Positions 54,937 to 63,741 of a stretch of DNA of 64,000 nucleotides are shown here, in pieces. Position 1 is the first letter of the stretch, and the number at the start of each line of letters is the position of its first letter. The DNA is from Bacteroidales bacterium. Lineage in GTDB: Bacteria; Bacteroidota; Bacteroidia; Bacteroidales; UBA932. Below the pieces are notes generated by a model. The model made no database searches and was not told where the DNA came from. It worked only from the letters and a program-made list of their open reading frames with translations. The stretch covers positions 62,001 through 126,000 of the forward strand of contig SUYM01000001.1 in assembly GCA_015060455.1 (NCBI GenBank), written 5' to 3'. Made by a program: the position numbers and the translations under genes.

Positions 54937-57900
54937 TTAGAATTTAATATTAAGACCGACAGTGTACTGTCTGAGAGACGCATAATATGTCTCTGAACTT
55001 GAGAATGCCGGATCCATTCCAGGATATGAAGTAAAGGTATAGAGATTGTCTCCTGAGAGGAAAATGCGAAGTTTCTGCATCTTGATCTTCTTACTCCACT
55101 TCTGAGGCAATGTATATCCAAGTGTCACATTCTGAATCTTCAAATAATCAGTCTTATAGAGCCAGAGCTGAGAATAAGATGTACTTCCGTTCTGATCTGC
55201 TCCCCAGTTCATAGTCAAACGTCCATGCTTAGATGTAAGGTTTGTTCTTGGATCTTCAGGATTCTCCGGATCATAGAAATAGTGATCGTACGCGATCTCC
55301 TTAGGAAGGGTTCTGTCAGTGGCAGTTGCATAAGCGTTGAATCCAGGAACGCGGAAATATGATGCACCGCCTGCAGCGCCTGTAAACTGAGCGCTCAGAT
55401 CGAAGCCCTTATATCCCAAATTGATATTGAATCCATAGAAAATCTTCGGAGTAAGGCTGAGATTCTGGAATGTATAGTCATTCTCATCTCCATAGATACC
55501 ATCACCGTTGACATCATCATAGAGATAGTCACCATACCAGATGCCATCCTTCTTGATCTGCTTGTTAGGCATGAATGTATTGCCTGCCTGAACCATGGCT
55601 TTCGCCCATTTCATATCCTCCTCTGTGCGAATCATACCGTCTGTAGGTCCTCCCGACGGGTTCACTGAGCCATCAGAGAAGAAATACTCGCCTGTACCGC
55701 GATAAAGGTTAAGGAGATAGTACTCATTGATCATCTTGCCCTCCATGACACGACGCTGCTCACCTACCTTAGTTGTGACATCACCGATGTTTGTCTGATA
55801 GGTTCTGATTCCGTTGGCATCTGTAACCCACTCAGCCTGAAGTTCGCCTTTATACTTGCTGACAACATTCCAGTTACGTGTAAAATTACCAGACACACCG
55901 TATGTGAAGTCGCCGACTGAATCCTTCCAACCTAAAGTAAGCTCGACACCGTCATTGATAACCTCACAGAGATTCTGTACCGGCGCGCCCTTATTTCCGA
56001 TTGTTGCATAGATCGGAGCAGCATACAGGATACCGTCAGTAAGTTTATGATAATAATCGGCCTCCAATGTCAATCTGCTGTTCAGGATAGCGAAATCCAA
56101 TCCAACGTCTGTAGTAGTTGTTGTCTCCCACTCAAGCAGGCTGTTTGAAAGTTGAGAAACGATACCTGCTGCCAATGTACCTCCGAAAGGATAGTAATAA
56201 CCAGAAGAATATGTCGAGATATATTCATAGTTACTTACTGCGTGGTTACCGAGTTTACCCCATGAAGCGCGGAGTTTCAGGTTGTCAACGCCTGATCCCT
56301 GCATGAATCCTTCCTTCGAAATGCGCCATCCGGCTGAAATTGAAGGGAAAAGGCCCCATCTTGTATTCTTTGAGAATCTTGAAGAACCGTCATAACGAAG
56401 GTTCACCTCAGCCATATATCTGCCATCGTATGCATATGTCGCTCTTCCAAATACAGATGCAGTAGCAAAATCTGTGGTTGTACCGTTGATATACTCAAGA
56501 TTCACAACATTGTTCATTTCCTTGAGGATATCATTCTCAAAGCCTTTCTTTCTGCTTTCCAATGACTCATTAGTACTCTCGAATGCCTCAAATCCTACCA
56601 AAGCACCTACCTCATGTCTGCCGAATGTCTTGTTCCATGAGAAGTCAGTCTGGAAAGTCCATCTTGCCGTACGGTCATGTGTTTCAGTAAGCATGATCAC
56701 GCTCAAATCCTGGTAAGTATATGCGTTCTGATTCTTACTGAATGAATGTGCATTCAAAGGATTGTTATGAGTCTTGGTCTTGTACTCGTTCCATGAGTAG
56801 TTGAAAGACGCATTGTATTTGATGTCAAATGGCAGATTGATCTTCATGAACGCAGTCGTGTTCATGTAATGTGATGTACGGTCACGAGTAATTCGGTTGA
56901 TGAAGTACAGGTTATTACGGCAGGCTGTATTCTGCTCGGAATTCTCCATCCATCCGAATTTTCCGTCATAATAAGGATAAATTCCCGGTACGGCGCGCGA
57001 CATATAAGTATATGCATCTGTCACACCACCCAACTGTGTATTTGCCCTATATCCAAACATCCTGACACCTACTTCCATCCAATCTGTGATGTTTGAACTG
57101 AGGTTGGTACGAAGAGATATCTTATCCTGACCACTGTTGTCAACAATACCAGGATTATCCAGATATGAGAGCGATATATTGAAACGGATTTTCTTTGTAG
57201 CACCCGATGCAGTGAGTGTATGTTTCTGATAAACAGAAGGTTTATACATAGCATCCATCCAGTCGACATTCGGATAAGCCACATAGTTTGGGAATCCTGA
57301 CTCAGCTATTCCATATGGATCCTTTTCTTTTTCAGCCCAAAGATCGATCATACTCTGAGAGAACGGAAGAGTCTTATCCACATTGGCTGCAGACTCATTC
57401 ATGATCATCATGTAATCCTTATAATTGGAAATCACACCGATGTAATGCTCTGGCTCCTGATATGATGCCATACCGCTATACTCAACATTGAATCTTCCTT
57501 CATCAGCAAGTTTGGTAGTTACGAGAATGACACCGTTAGCACCTCTGTTACCGTATATGGCACAAGAGGCAGCATCCTTGAGAACAGAAATAGTCTCGAT
57601 ATCGCTAGGATTCACATTATCAAGGGATCCCTCGAATCCATCCACAATCACAAGCGGAGATGAATCATTGAGCGTACCGATACCTCTGACGCGCATTGTA
57701 ACACCCTCAGAACCTGGCTGACCTGAATTCTGATATACATAAAGACCAGCACTGGCACCTCTAAGCAAAGCAGAACTTGTTACAGCAGGACGTGAAAGCG
57801 CCATATCATCATAATTCACTGTAGATACAGAACCTGTGATATTCACTTTCTTCTGAACACCATATCCTACAACTACAAGTTCTTCCATCATTTCAGATGA

Positions 57901-58197
57901 AGGCAAAAGTTTTACATCTATTTTGCTTTGTTCACCGACCTTCATCTTCTGAACTGTATAGCCCAAAAAATCGAATTCAAGAATCTCATCAGCTGTAGCC
58001 GCAATCTCATAGGCTCCATTCTCATCCGTAATGACACCCCTCTGAGTTCCCTGAACTATTACAGAAGCACCTGGAAGAGGCAGATTTGCCTCATCCAGTA
58101 CTGTTCCCTTCACCGGTTTCATCTGGGCATATCCTATGTGACATGCCAACAGGAGCACGGCGACAACTATATATTTATATATTCTTGTCATAATCAA
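54937..58197 (-). CDS. SusC/RagA TonB-linked outer membrane protein
   Basis: 1086 aa; carboxypeptidase-like N-domain (VKGTVLDEANLPLPGASV), plug VVVGYGVQKK. Confidence 0.96.
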   Translation of the reverse strand: MIMTRIYKYIVVAVLLLACHIGYAQMKPVKGTVLDEANLPLPGASVIVQGTQRGVITDENGAYEIAATADEILEFDFLGYTVQKMKVGEQSKIDVKLLPSSEMMEELVVVGYGVQKKVNITGSVSTVNYDDMALSRPAVTSSALLRGASAGLYVYQNSGQPGSEGVTMRVRGIGTLNDSSPLVIVDGFEGSLDNVNPSDIETISVLKDAASCAIYGNRGANGVILVTTKLADEGRFNVEYSGMASYQEPEHYIGVISNYKDYMMIMNESAANVDKTLPFSQSMIDLWAEKEKDPYGIAESGFPNYVAYPNVDWMDAMYKPSVYQKHTLTASGATKKIRFNISLSYLDNPGIVDNSGQDKISLRTNLSSNITDWMEVGVRMFGYRANTQLGGVTDAYTYMSRAVPGIYPYYDGKFGWMENSEQNTACRNNLYFINRITRDRTSHYMNTTAFMKINLPFDIKYNASFNYSWNEYKTKTHNNPLNAHSFSKNQNAYTYQDLSVIMLTETHDRTARWTFQTDFSWNKTFGRHEVGALVGFEAFESTNESLESRKKGFENDILKEMNNVVNLEYINGTTTDFATASVFGRATYAYDGRYMAEVNLRYDGSSRFSKNTRWGLFPSISAGWRISKEGFMQGSGVDNLKLRASWGKLGNHAVSNYEYISTYSSGYYYPFGGTLAAGIVSQLSNSLLEWETTTTTDVGLDFAILNSRLTLEADYYHKLTDGILYAAPIYATIGNKGAPVQNLCEVINDGVELTLGWKDSVGDFTYGVSGNFTRNWNVVSKYKGELQAEWVTDANGIRTYQTNIGDVTTKVGEQRRVMEGKMINEYYLLNLYRGTGEYFFSDGSVNPSGGPTDGMIRTEEDMKWAKAMVQAGNTFMPNKQIKKDGIWYGDYLYDDVNGDGIYGDENDYTFQNLSLTPKIFYGFNINLGYKGFDLSAQFTGAAGGASYFRVPGFNAYATATDRTLPKEIAYDHYFYDPENPEDPRTNLTSKHGRLTMNWGADQNGSTSYSQLWLYKTDYLKIQNVTLGYTLPQKWSKKIKMQKLRIFLSGDNLYTFTSYPGMDPAFSSSETYYASLRQYTVGLNIKF

Positions 58198-58220
58198 TGT
58201 ATTTAGTTGTTACTCTGTAG

Positions 58221-59852
58221 TTATTTCCAAGAAATTGATACTGCCTTGCAGATATCGTCGATATTAACAAAGGCCATCAAACGTGTATCCACATACTCAC
58301 ACTTAGCAATCTGATAACATGTGTTATTTCCAGTTGCAGTTCCCGCAAGTGATGTATACTCTCCTGCAGCACATACAAATCTGATTCTGATATAGCCGCT
58401 TCTGATCGGGTTCTCCAATGTCATGGTATGTGTCATGATATGTCCTTTCCATGTCTTCTCCACGTTACCATGAGGGATAACCCATGTACATTCCATTTCA
58501 AACTTCTTATCCGGAGATTTCTGGAGTGACTTGTTGCATTTCCACTGAACTCCGTCGAGATATTCAACATTCCAGAATATAGGAGCACCACGACCGAACG
58601 CAGGCAAGGTCAAAGTAACCTTAGTTCCTGCTGAAATATTCTTCACCGGCACAGAGAATTCAAGTCCGTCGCCGGTCCAGATTCCCTTGATACATGGACA
58701 TGCGTAGTTATAATCAGGGAACTGTCCGAATTCAAAACCAATGTTCTTAGGAGTAGGGTTGTCTGAAGAAACAATCCATGTTGCTGTCGCCTGAGGCTGA
58801 GACAGATTCTTCCAGATATGCGAATCAGCTGCCAGACCTTTATTCACAGCGTTGGTTGGCCAAAGATCTGCATAATCAGCCTTCAATGCACGAGGGTTCC
58901 CGTTTTCATATCCGACTGGCCACTCAACTGGTGAATTGCATGCGATGATACCGTCCTCACCTGGCTTGGTAAGGTTAAACTCGATCACATCACCTGCCTT
59001 GTAAGACGAACCGCCCTCATTAACAAGCACTTCAGAGTCGACAGTATTGCCATCAACATCAGTTACGGTCACAAGGAAACCTCCTAATGGAACTGTAAAT
59101 GGTGCTACAGCAAAAGAAACTGAAGAATATCCGGTCTTAAGTGCAAAACCGTTTTCTCCGAAATTGACCGTCACAGATTTCTTTGCTGATCCCTCCGCAA
59201 TATTCAACTGATCTGCAAGAAGATCGTAAGTTGCGTTGAAAGCCAGCATACCACCGGAAAACTCTGCCTCATCATAAGGCTTGATTTCAATTGATTTCAA
59301 TACTGGAAGATGGTCATCACCGAGTATGTTACCCGGAATATTTATCACCATCTGACTTGCAACGCTCTCAAAAGCAAGTTCTACTGGAGCGACAACGCTT
59401 GTCTTCGCTGCCTTAGCCACCTGAAGCGATTTTCCTGTAACGCCGTATTCAACTACAGCTGGTACATCAGCAACGAGGGTTGTAAGATCTCCATCGTATG
59501 CCGATACCGGAAGAAAGGCACTGAACTTGAAATTGTGGTCGCCGGCATAAGAAAGAATGTTGTCGTCATCTGTTTTCTTGACCAGATTGACAGTCATTCC
59601 TGAAGACACCGGAACAAAATGTGCAGGATTGTTCTGACTCATTGGCAGATCAATACTCTCTCCGCGAGTACATGTTGCAATGACAGCCACCTCATCATCG
59701 ACTGTCAGAGACTCGCCTTGGACAATAGCCTTGAAATTGACATCCAGCGATTCATAATCTAATCCCTTGTTGTCCGCATCTGAGCGAGTACAACCTGAAA
59801 GAAGAAGCATCAGCAAGATTGGCCCACTGAATAGTTTGAGAAACTTTTTCAT
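58221..59852 (-). CDS. Lipoprotein with fimbrillin-like N-terminal region; first gene of the operon
   Basis: LLSGCTRSD lipobox; beta-rich 543 aa protein. Confidence 0.6.
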   Translation of the reverse strand: MKKFLKLFSGPILLMLLLSGCTRSDADNKGLDYESLDVNFKAIVQGESLTVDDEVAVIATCTRGESIDLPMSQNNPAHFVPVSSGMTVNLVKKTDDDNILSYAGDHNFKFSAFLPVSAYDGDLTTLVADVPAVVEYGVTGKSLQVAKAAKTSVVAPVELAFESVASQMVINIPGNILGDDHLPVLKSIEIKPYDEAEFSGGMLAFNATYDLLADQLNIAEGSAKKSVTVNFGENGFALKTGYSSVSFAVAPFTVPLGGFLVTVTDVDGNTVDSEVLVNEGGSSYKAGDVIEFNLTKPGEDGIIACNSPVEWPVGYENGNPRALKADYADLWPTNAVNKGLAADSHIWKNLSQPQATATWIVSSDNPTPKNIGFEFGQFPDYNYACPCIKGIWTGDGLEFSVPVKNISAGTKVTLTLPAFGRGAPIFWNVEYLDGVQWKCNKSLQKSPDKKFEMECTWVIPHGNVEKTWKGHIMTHTMTLENPIRSGYIRIRFVCAAGEYTSLAGTATGNNTCYQIAKCEYVDTRLMAFVNIDDICKAVSISWK

Positions 59853-59893
59853 GTTTTGGTTATTTAGTTGTTTGTTGTTAGCATAAACATGCT

Positions 59894-59901
59894 CAAAGTT
59901 A
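59894..59901 (-). promoter_or_regulatory. -7 element (TAACTTTG on the minus strand) for the 47.5-kb operon
   Basis: TAnnTTTG match about 42 bp upstream of the first gene. Confidence 0.55.
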
Positions 59902-60321
59902 TTTATTAAATAACATGGCTAAATAATTCGGTCAAATTTGACTACATTATGAATAAATTTTAACATCGCGTTGCGGACAGAAAACTGATGTGCCATCCCT
60001 TGGGTATCCATATCAGTGTTATACGGTTTGGGCAAATGCCCGCCCCAATGTCTTACCTCGAATGCAAAAGATACAAGATAATTATGCAAAAATTGGTAAT
60101 ATGTAAAAAAGTTGTGGGCACGTTATCCCCTGCCAGGTCGTGTATCTTGATCACAATGATGTCGAGTCCTTTATGTTGAACAGTGCTGAGTTCTGGCATT
60201 ACTCCATTCCTTAGCCATAAAATCTGCTTTATGGCAGAAAAGGAATAATGCTATAGTTATTGGTTATAATTCTAAAATTACATTTCGCCTATTGTCTGTT
60301 AAGCGAAATGCTACAATCAAA

Positions 60322-60361
60322 AAATTGGGCGACCGAACGTGCACGTTCGGTCGCCCAATTT
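60322..60361 (-). terminator. Perfect 40-bp palindrome with T-run on the minus strand
   Basis: AAATTGGGCGACCGAACGTG|CACGTTCGGTCGCCCAATTT followed by TTT on the minus strand (total T6). Confidence 0.75.
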
Positions 60362-60381
60362 CGATTCTCAAAGAGGATCAG

Positions 60382-60453
60382 TTATTGGATATCATCCGGA
60401 AATTCCAACAGATTCTGATCGAAGCGGCGGTCAAAGTCTGATTCGAGTTCCAT
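60382..60453 (-). CDS. Candidate 23-aa ORF, or part of a short sRNA transcript (not in supplied ORF track)
   Basis: MELESDFDRRFDQNLLEFPDDIQ; sits between a -7 box (60523-60530) and the 40-bp palindrome terminator. Confidence 0.4.
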   Translation of the reverse strand: MELESDFDRRFDQNLLEFPDDIQ

Positions 60454-60522
60454 TGCAAGTATTGCTCTTTTTCTAACTCCAATCACTTTCAATTTGCAAT
60501 GATTGATAATGATAGCCAAATG

Positions 60523-60530
60523 CAAATATA
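60523..60530 (-). promoter_or_regulatory. -7 element (TATATTTG) on the minus strand
   Basis: caaatata on + strand = TATATTTG on -. Confidence 0.45.
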
Positions 60531-60553
60531 GTCAAATATTAGTATAAATACAT

Positions 60554-60561
60554 TATATTTG
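60554..60561 (+). promoter_or_regulatory. -7 element (TATATTTG) upstream of the lipoprotein/rSAM pair
   Basis: TAnnTTTG consensus 38 bp before ATG at 60600. Confidence 0.55.
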
Positions 60562-60599
60562 TAGATGGGAATCAACTTCAATCCAAACCGTCCGGCATC

Positions 60600-61118
60600 A
60601 TGAAGAGAACACTTTCAATCATCGGAATAGGAGCGGCCTTCGGAGCGGTATCGCTGTGGGTATGGCTCACCAGGGGAAAGAACGCAAAAGCGGTCAAGGC
60701 AAAGTTCCGTCTTGGCGGAGCTCTCCTCACTCTCACCAGCGCACTCACTCTGGGAAGCTGCGGATGCAGGCCGGTAATCACCTGCTATGACACGCCTTGC
60801 ACGAACCAGGTACTGATCCAATGCGACAGCACCACCGAGTCTCTCAAGGTCAGGAACGGTGACAAGATCACCATCGAGACAAGCTTTTTCAACGCATACG
60901 GCATCAGGGTGGAAATCGTCAGGGAAGGTGCATCTTCAGCAGATGAGGAAGTGCTTCAGAGCGCAGTGTACGAGGTCGCCTCATCAGATGCCAGCGTGTC
61001 ACACGTTGTCAACGTGGGCCGCTATGCCGGAGCTGCTCAGATAAAGGTCTATCTGCTCGAATCGGCAGATGACGAAGGATACGTATGCGAATTCTACAAG
61101 CTGAATGTCATCGGGTAA
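60600..61118 (+). CDS. Cys-rich putative lipoprotein partner of radical SAM protein
   Basis: 172 aa; N-terminal hydrophobic segment, lipobox LTLGSC, then CGCRPVITCYDTPCTNQVLIQC; overlaps the rSAM ORF by 14 nt. Confidence 0.65.
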   Translation: MKRTLSIIGIGAAFGAVSLWVWLTRGKNAKAVKAKFRLGGALLTLTSALTLGSCGCRPVITCYDTPCTNQVLIQCDSTTESLKVRNGDKITIETSFFNAYGIRVEIVREGASSADEEVLQSAVYEVASSDASVSHVVNVGRYAGAAQIKVYLLESADDEGYVCEFYKLNVIG

Positions 61119-62130
61119 GCATCATATCCCTGTTATCGTATTTGAGGTGACTGACGCCTGCAACCAGAGGTGCCTGTTCTGCTACAACCACTGGAAGAGG
61201 CCGGGCTGCACTGTCGCGCCGCCTGCGCCGGATTTCCGTCTTGCACGCCGGACCCTCAGGCGGCTCCTACGCCAGTGCTCGGTCGGAAGCATCTCCCTGT
61301 CGGGCGGAGAGCCTACACTCATGCCTGGCATCCATGACCTCGCCCTGAAGGCGAGATTCGGCGGAGCGAACGTCAACCTTCTGACCAACGGAACCATTCT
61401 CGGTGAAGATGACGTGGAGATCATGAGCCACATTGGGGTAGCAGCCGTACAGATTCCGATCCTGGCGACGGACCCTGCCGTGCACGACCATATCACAGGA
61501 CTTCCCGGATCGTGGGCGAAGGCGGTGCGCAGCGCTAATATGATAAGTTCGTCAAGACCCGGATGGTTTGTCCCTGTGCTGATCGTCAGCAGGCTGAACG
61601 TGCATTCGGTCGAGGACACGCTGCGGTTCTACGCCTCAGAGTTCGGTGCCACAACTGCGATGGTCAACCGCTTCAACATAGGAGGACTGGGACTGCAGCA
61701 CGCATCGGAGCTCAGTCTGTCCATAGAAGATCTCAAGGATGTATTCAAGCGCATTGACAAGGTGGCCGGCGATCTCGGCATGACCGTCCAGAGCGGAGTG
61801 TGCACACCCATCTGCGTCCTGGACCCGAATGAATACCCCAACATTCGTTTCTCCCACTGCACCACCGACCTGTCAAGCCGCCCTCTGACAGTCAACTACA
61901 AAGGTGACGTCCGGTTCTGCAACCATTCGCCCCGAGTCATTGGCAACATCTACGAAAAGCCTATAGGGGATATAGTAGCCGAATCCCAGGCCGACGGATA
62001 CTTCAATTCCGTTCCCGACCACTGCAAGGAATGCACACTATGGTCCCGCTGCCGTGGAGGCTGCCGTGCCGCCTCGGAGCAGCTCTACGGCACCTTCGAC
62101 AGGGTGGATCCTGTTCTGGAAGGCTGTTAA
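61105..62130 (+). CDS. Radical SAM/SPASM-domain protein
   Basis: CNQRCLFCYNHW (CxxxCxxC), SGGEPTL; C-terminal CKECTLWSRCRGGC SPASM-like cysteines. Confidence 0.85.
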   Translation: MSSGKHHIPVIVFEVTDACNQRCLFCYNHWKRPGCTVAPPAPDFRLARRTLRRLLRQCSVGSISLSGGEPTLMPGIHDLALKARFGGANVNLLTNGTILGEDDVEIMSHIGVAAVQIPILATDPAVHDHITGLPGSWAKAVRSANMISSSRPGWFVPVLIVSRLNVHSVEDTLRFYASEFGATTAMVNRFNIGGLGLQHASELSLSIEDLKDVFKRIDKVAGDLGMTVQSGVCTPICVLDPNEYPNIRFSHCTTDLSSRPLTVNYKGDVRFCNHSPRVIGNIYEKPIGDIVAESQADGYFNSVPDHCKECTLWSRCRGGCRAASEQLYGTFDRVDPVLEGC

Positions 62131-62143
62131 TCGTTTCGAACAT

Positions 62144-62254
62144 ATTGGAAAAATGTATCTAATTGCATATTTTTGCATTGGAAAAATGTCAGATAAGTGT
62201 GTATTTTGCACTGGAAAAGTGTAAAATACTAAAACTAAGCTGATAGAAAAATGT
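62144..62254 (+). repeat. Phased repeats (33-bp period) upstream of the ATPase gene
   Basis: attggaaaaatgt 62144, attggaaaaatgt 62177, actggaaaagtgt 62210, degenerate gatagaaaaatgt 62242. Confidence 0.75.
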
Positions 62255-62260
62255 AATTCT

Positions 62261-63625
62261 ATGCTATCCAGGAAACTTGACGCCTTCATCGAAAGGCATT
62301 ACGCAAACAGCAGGTCGGCACTTCTCCTGAAAGGAGCCAGACAGGTCGGCAAGACATCAGCAATAAGGAAATATGCACAAACGCATAAGATGAATCTCAT
62401 AGAAATCAACTTCTATGAGGATGACTCCGCACGTAACATATTCAAGGGAACCCAGAATGCAAAGGATGTACTGCTTCGCATTTCTGCACACACAAAGAAG
62501 AAGACCTCCTTGCCAAACACCATGATATTCTTCGACGAGGTCCAGAAATGTCCGGAGGCGATAACCTGGATAAAGTTTCTTGTCGATGAAGGAAGCTGCA
62601 GATATGCGCTTAGCGGCAGTCTGCTTGGTGTGGAATTGAAAGGAATAGAGAGCGTGCCTGTGGGATATATGGCCGTCAAGGAAGTGTTTCCATTGGATAT
62701 GGAAGAGTTCTCTCATTGCCTCGGCCTTTCGGATGAAGTCCTCGCAAGGGTTTCGGACGCATTCGAGAAAACGGTTCCGGTGGATGAAGTCGTCCATTCT
62801 GCACTGATAAAGATGGTTCATCTATATCTTGTCGTAGGTGGCATGCCTGCTGCAGTGCAGGCTTACGTCGATACGAATGACCTTAATGTCGTGGAGGAGA
62901 AACAGAAGGAGATCCTGGATCTGTACAAGTGGGACATCAGCCAGTATGACCCGGAAAAGAAACTTGAGATAAACGAGATCTTCAACCTCATACCGTCAGA
63001 ACTTGATGCGAAGAACAAGCGCTTCATTCTGAAGAATCTTAACGAGCACGCCCGCTTCTCCCGCTATGAGAACAGCTTCCTATGGCTTAAGAACGCAGGG
63101 GTCGCTATCCCTACGTTAAATATTCAGGAACCGACTTTTTCATTCAAGTTGAATGAGCTGAGAAATCTATTTAAGTTGTTCCAGAATGACGTAGGGCTAT
63201 TGACATGCCAATATGCCTCAGGAGTCCAGCTACAACTTCTGCAGGGCGAGGTGAAGCAGAATTACGGTGCAATATATGAAAACCTTGCAGCTCAGGAACT
63301 TTATTGCCACGGATTCGGTGGAGACGAGCATGAACTCCACTACTTCAATAGCAAGAAACAGGGCGAGCTGGACTTTGTGATAGCCCAGAACGGTAAAGTC
63401 ATTCCTATAGAGGTGAAGTCAGGAAAAGAGTACGAAAGACACAGTGCTCTGACCAACGTACTGGCCAACCGAGACTACAACATAGAATCTGCCTATGTTC
63501 TGACCAACGACAACCTGCATGTGGAAGACAGGCGAATCTACATGCCGATCTATATGCTGATGTTTATCCGGAAGTCACCGACTCCCGCAAACCAGATTTT
63601 CAAGTTGGATCTGCACAACCTATAG
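62261..63625 (+). CDS. AAA+ ATPase with DUF4143-like C-terminal domain
   Basis: Walker A GARQVGKTSAI, Walker B MIFFDEVQK; C-terminal GELDFVIAQNGKVIPIEVKSGK. Confidence 0.85.
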   Translation: MLSRKLDAFIERHYANSRSALLLKGARQVGKTSAIRKYAQTHKMNLIEINFYEDDSARNIFKGTQNAKDVLLRISAHTKKKTSLPNTMIFFDEVQKCPEAITWIKFLVDEGSCRYALSGSLLGVELKGIESVPVGYMAVKEVFPLDMEEFSHCLGLSDEVLARVSDAFEKTVPVDEVVHSALIKMVHLYLVVGGMPAAVQAYVDTNDLNVVEEKQKEILDLYKWDISQYDPEKKLEINEIFNLIPSELDAKNKRFILKNLNEHARFSRYENSFLWLKNAGVAIPTLNIQEPTFSFKLNELRNLFKLFQNDVGLLTCQYASGVQLQLLQGEVKQNYGAIYENLAAQELYCHGFGGDEHELHYFNSKKQGELDFVIAQNGKVIPIEVKSGKEYERHSALTNVLANRDYNIESAYVLTNDNLHVEDRRIYMPIYMLMFIRKSPTPANQIFKLDLHNL

Positions 63626-63664
63626 AGCAGAGGCAATCCGATAACCGGCAGACATAAGAAAACA

Positions 63665-63709
63665 GCCAGGGATGACCGACAGGCGCGAAGCCTTTTGGTC
63701 ATTCCTGGC
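63665..63709. terminator. Hairpin between convergent genes
   Basis: gccagggatgacc ... ggtcattcctggc, 13-bp stem with one G-T pair. Confidence 0.6.
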
Positions 63710-63741
63710 ATTGTTACGGGGACGTGTTGTCCGATATACCC

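Noticed and set aside
59988-60179. 63-aa plus-strand ORF and an opposite 51-aa ORF (MPELSTVQHKGLDIIVIKIHDLAGDNVPTTFLHI...)
   Set aside because: Neither has a convincing promoter or recognisable family; the minus-strand one could be a gene remnant but support is too weak to call.
60322-60361. 40-bp palindrome as a recombination or integration site
   Set aside because: No integrase, transposase or direct repeats nearby; the T-run on one side fits a terminator better.
60565-60603. 12-aa leader peptide MGINFNPNRPAS with ATGA overlap to the lipoprotein start
   Set aside because: Its ATG lies only 4 bp after the -7 box, upstream of the likely transcription start, so it is probably not translated.
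62144-62254. CRISPR-like array
   Set aside because: Repeats are short (about 13 bp), in phase with a promoter, without spacers of CRISPR length and with no cas genes in the window.
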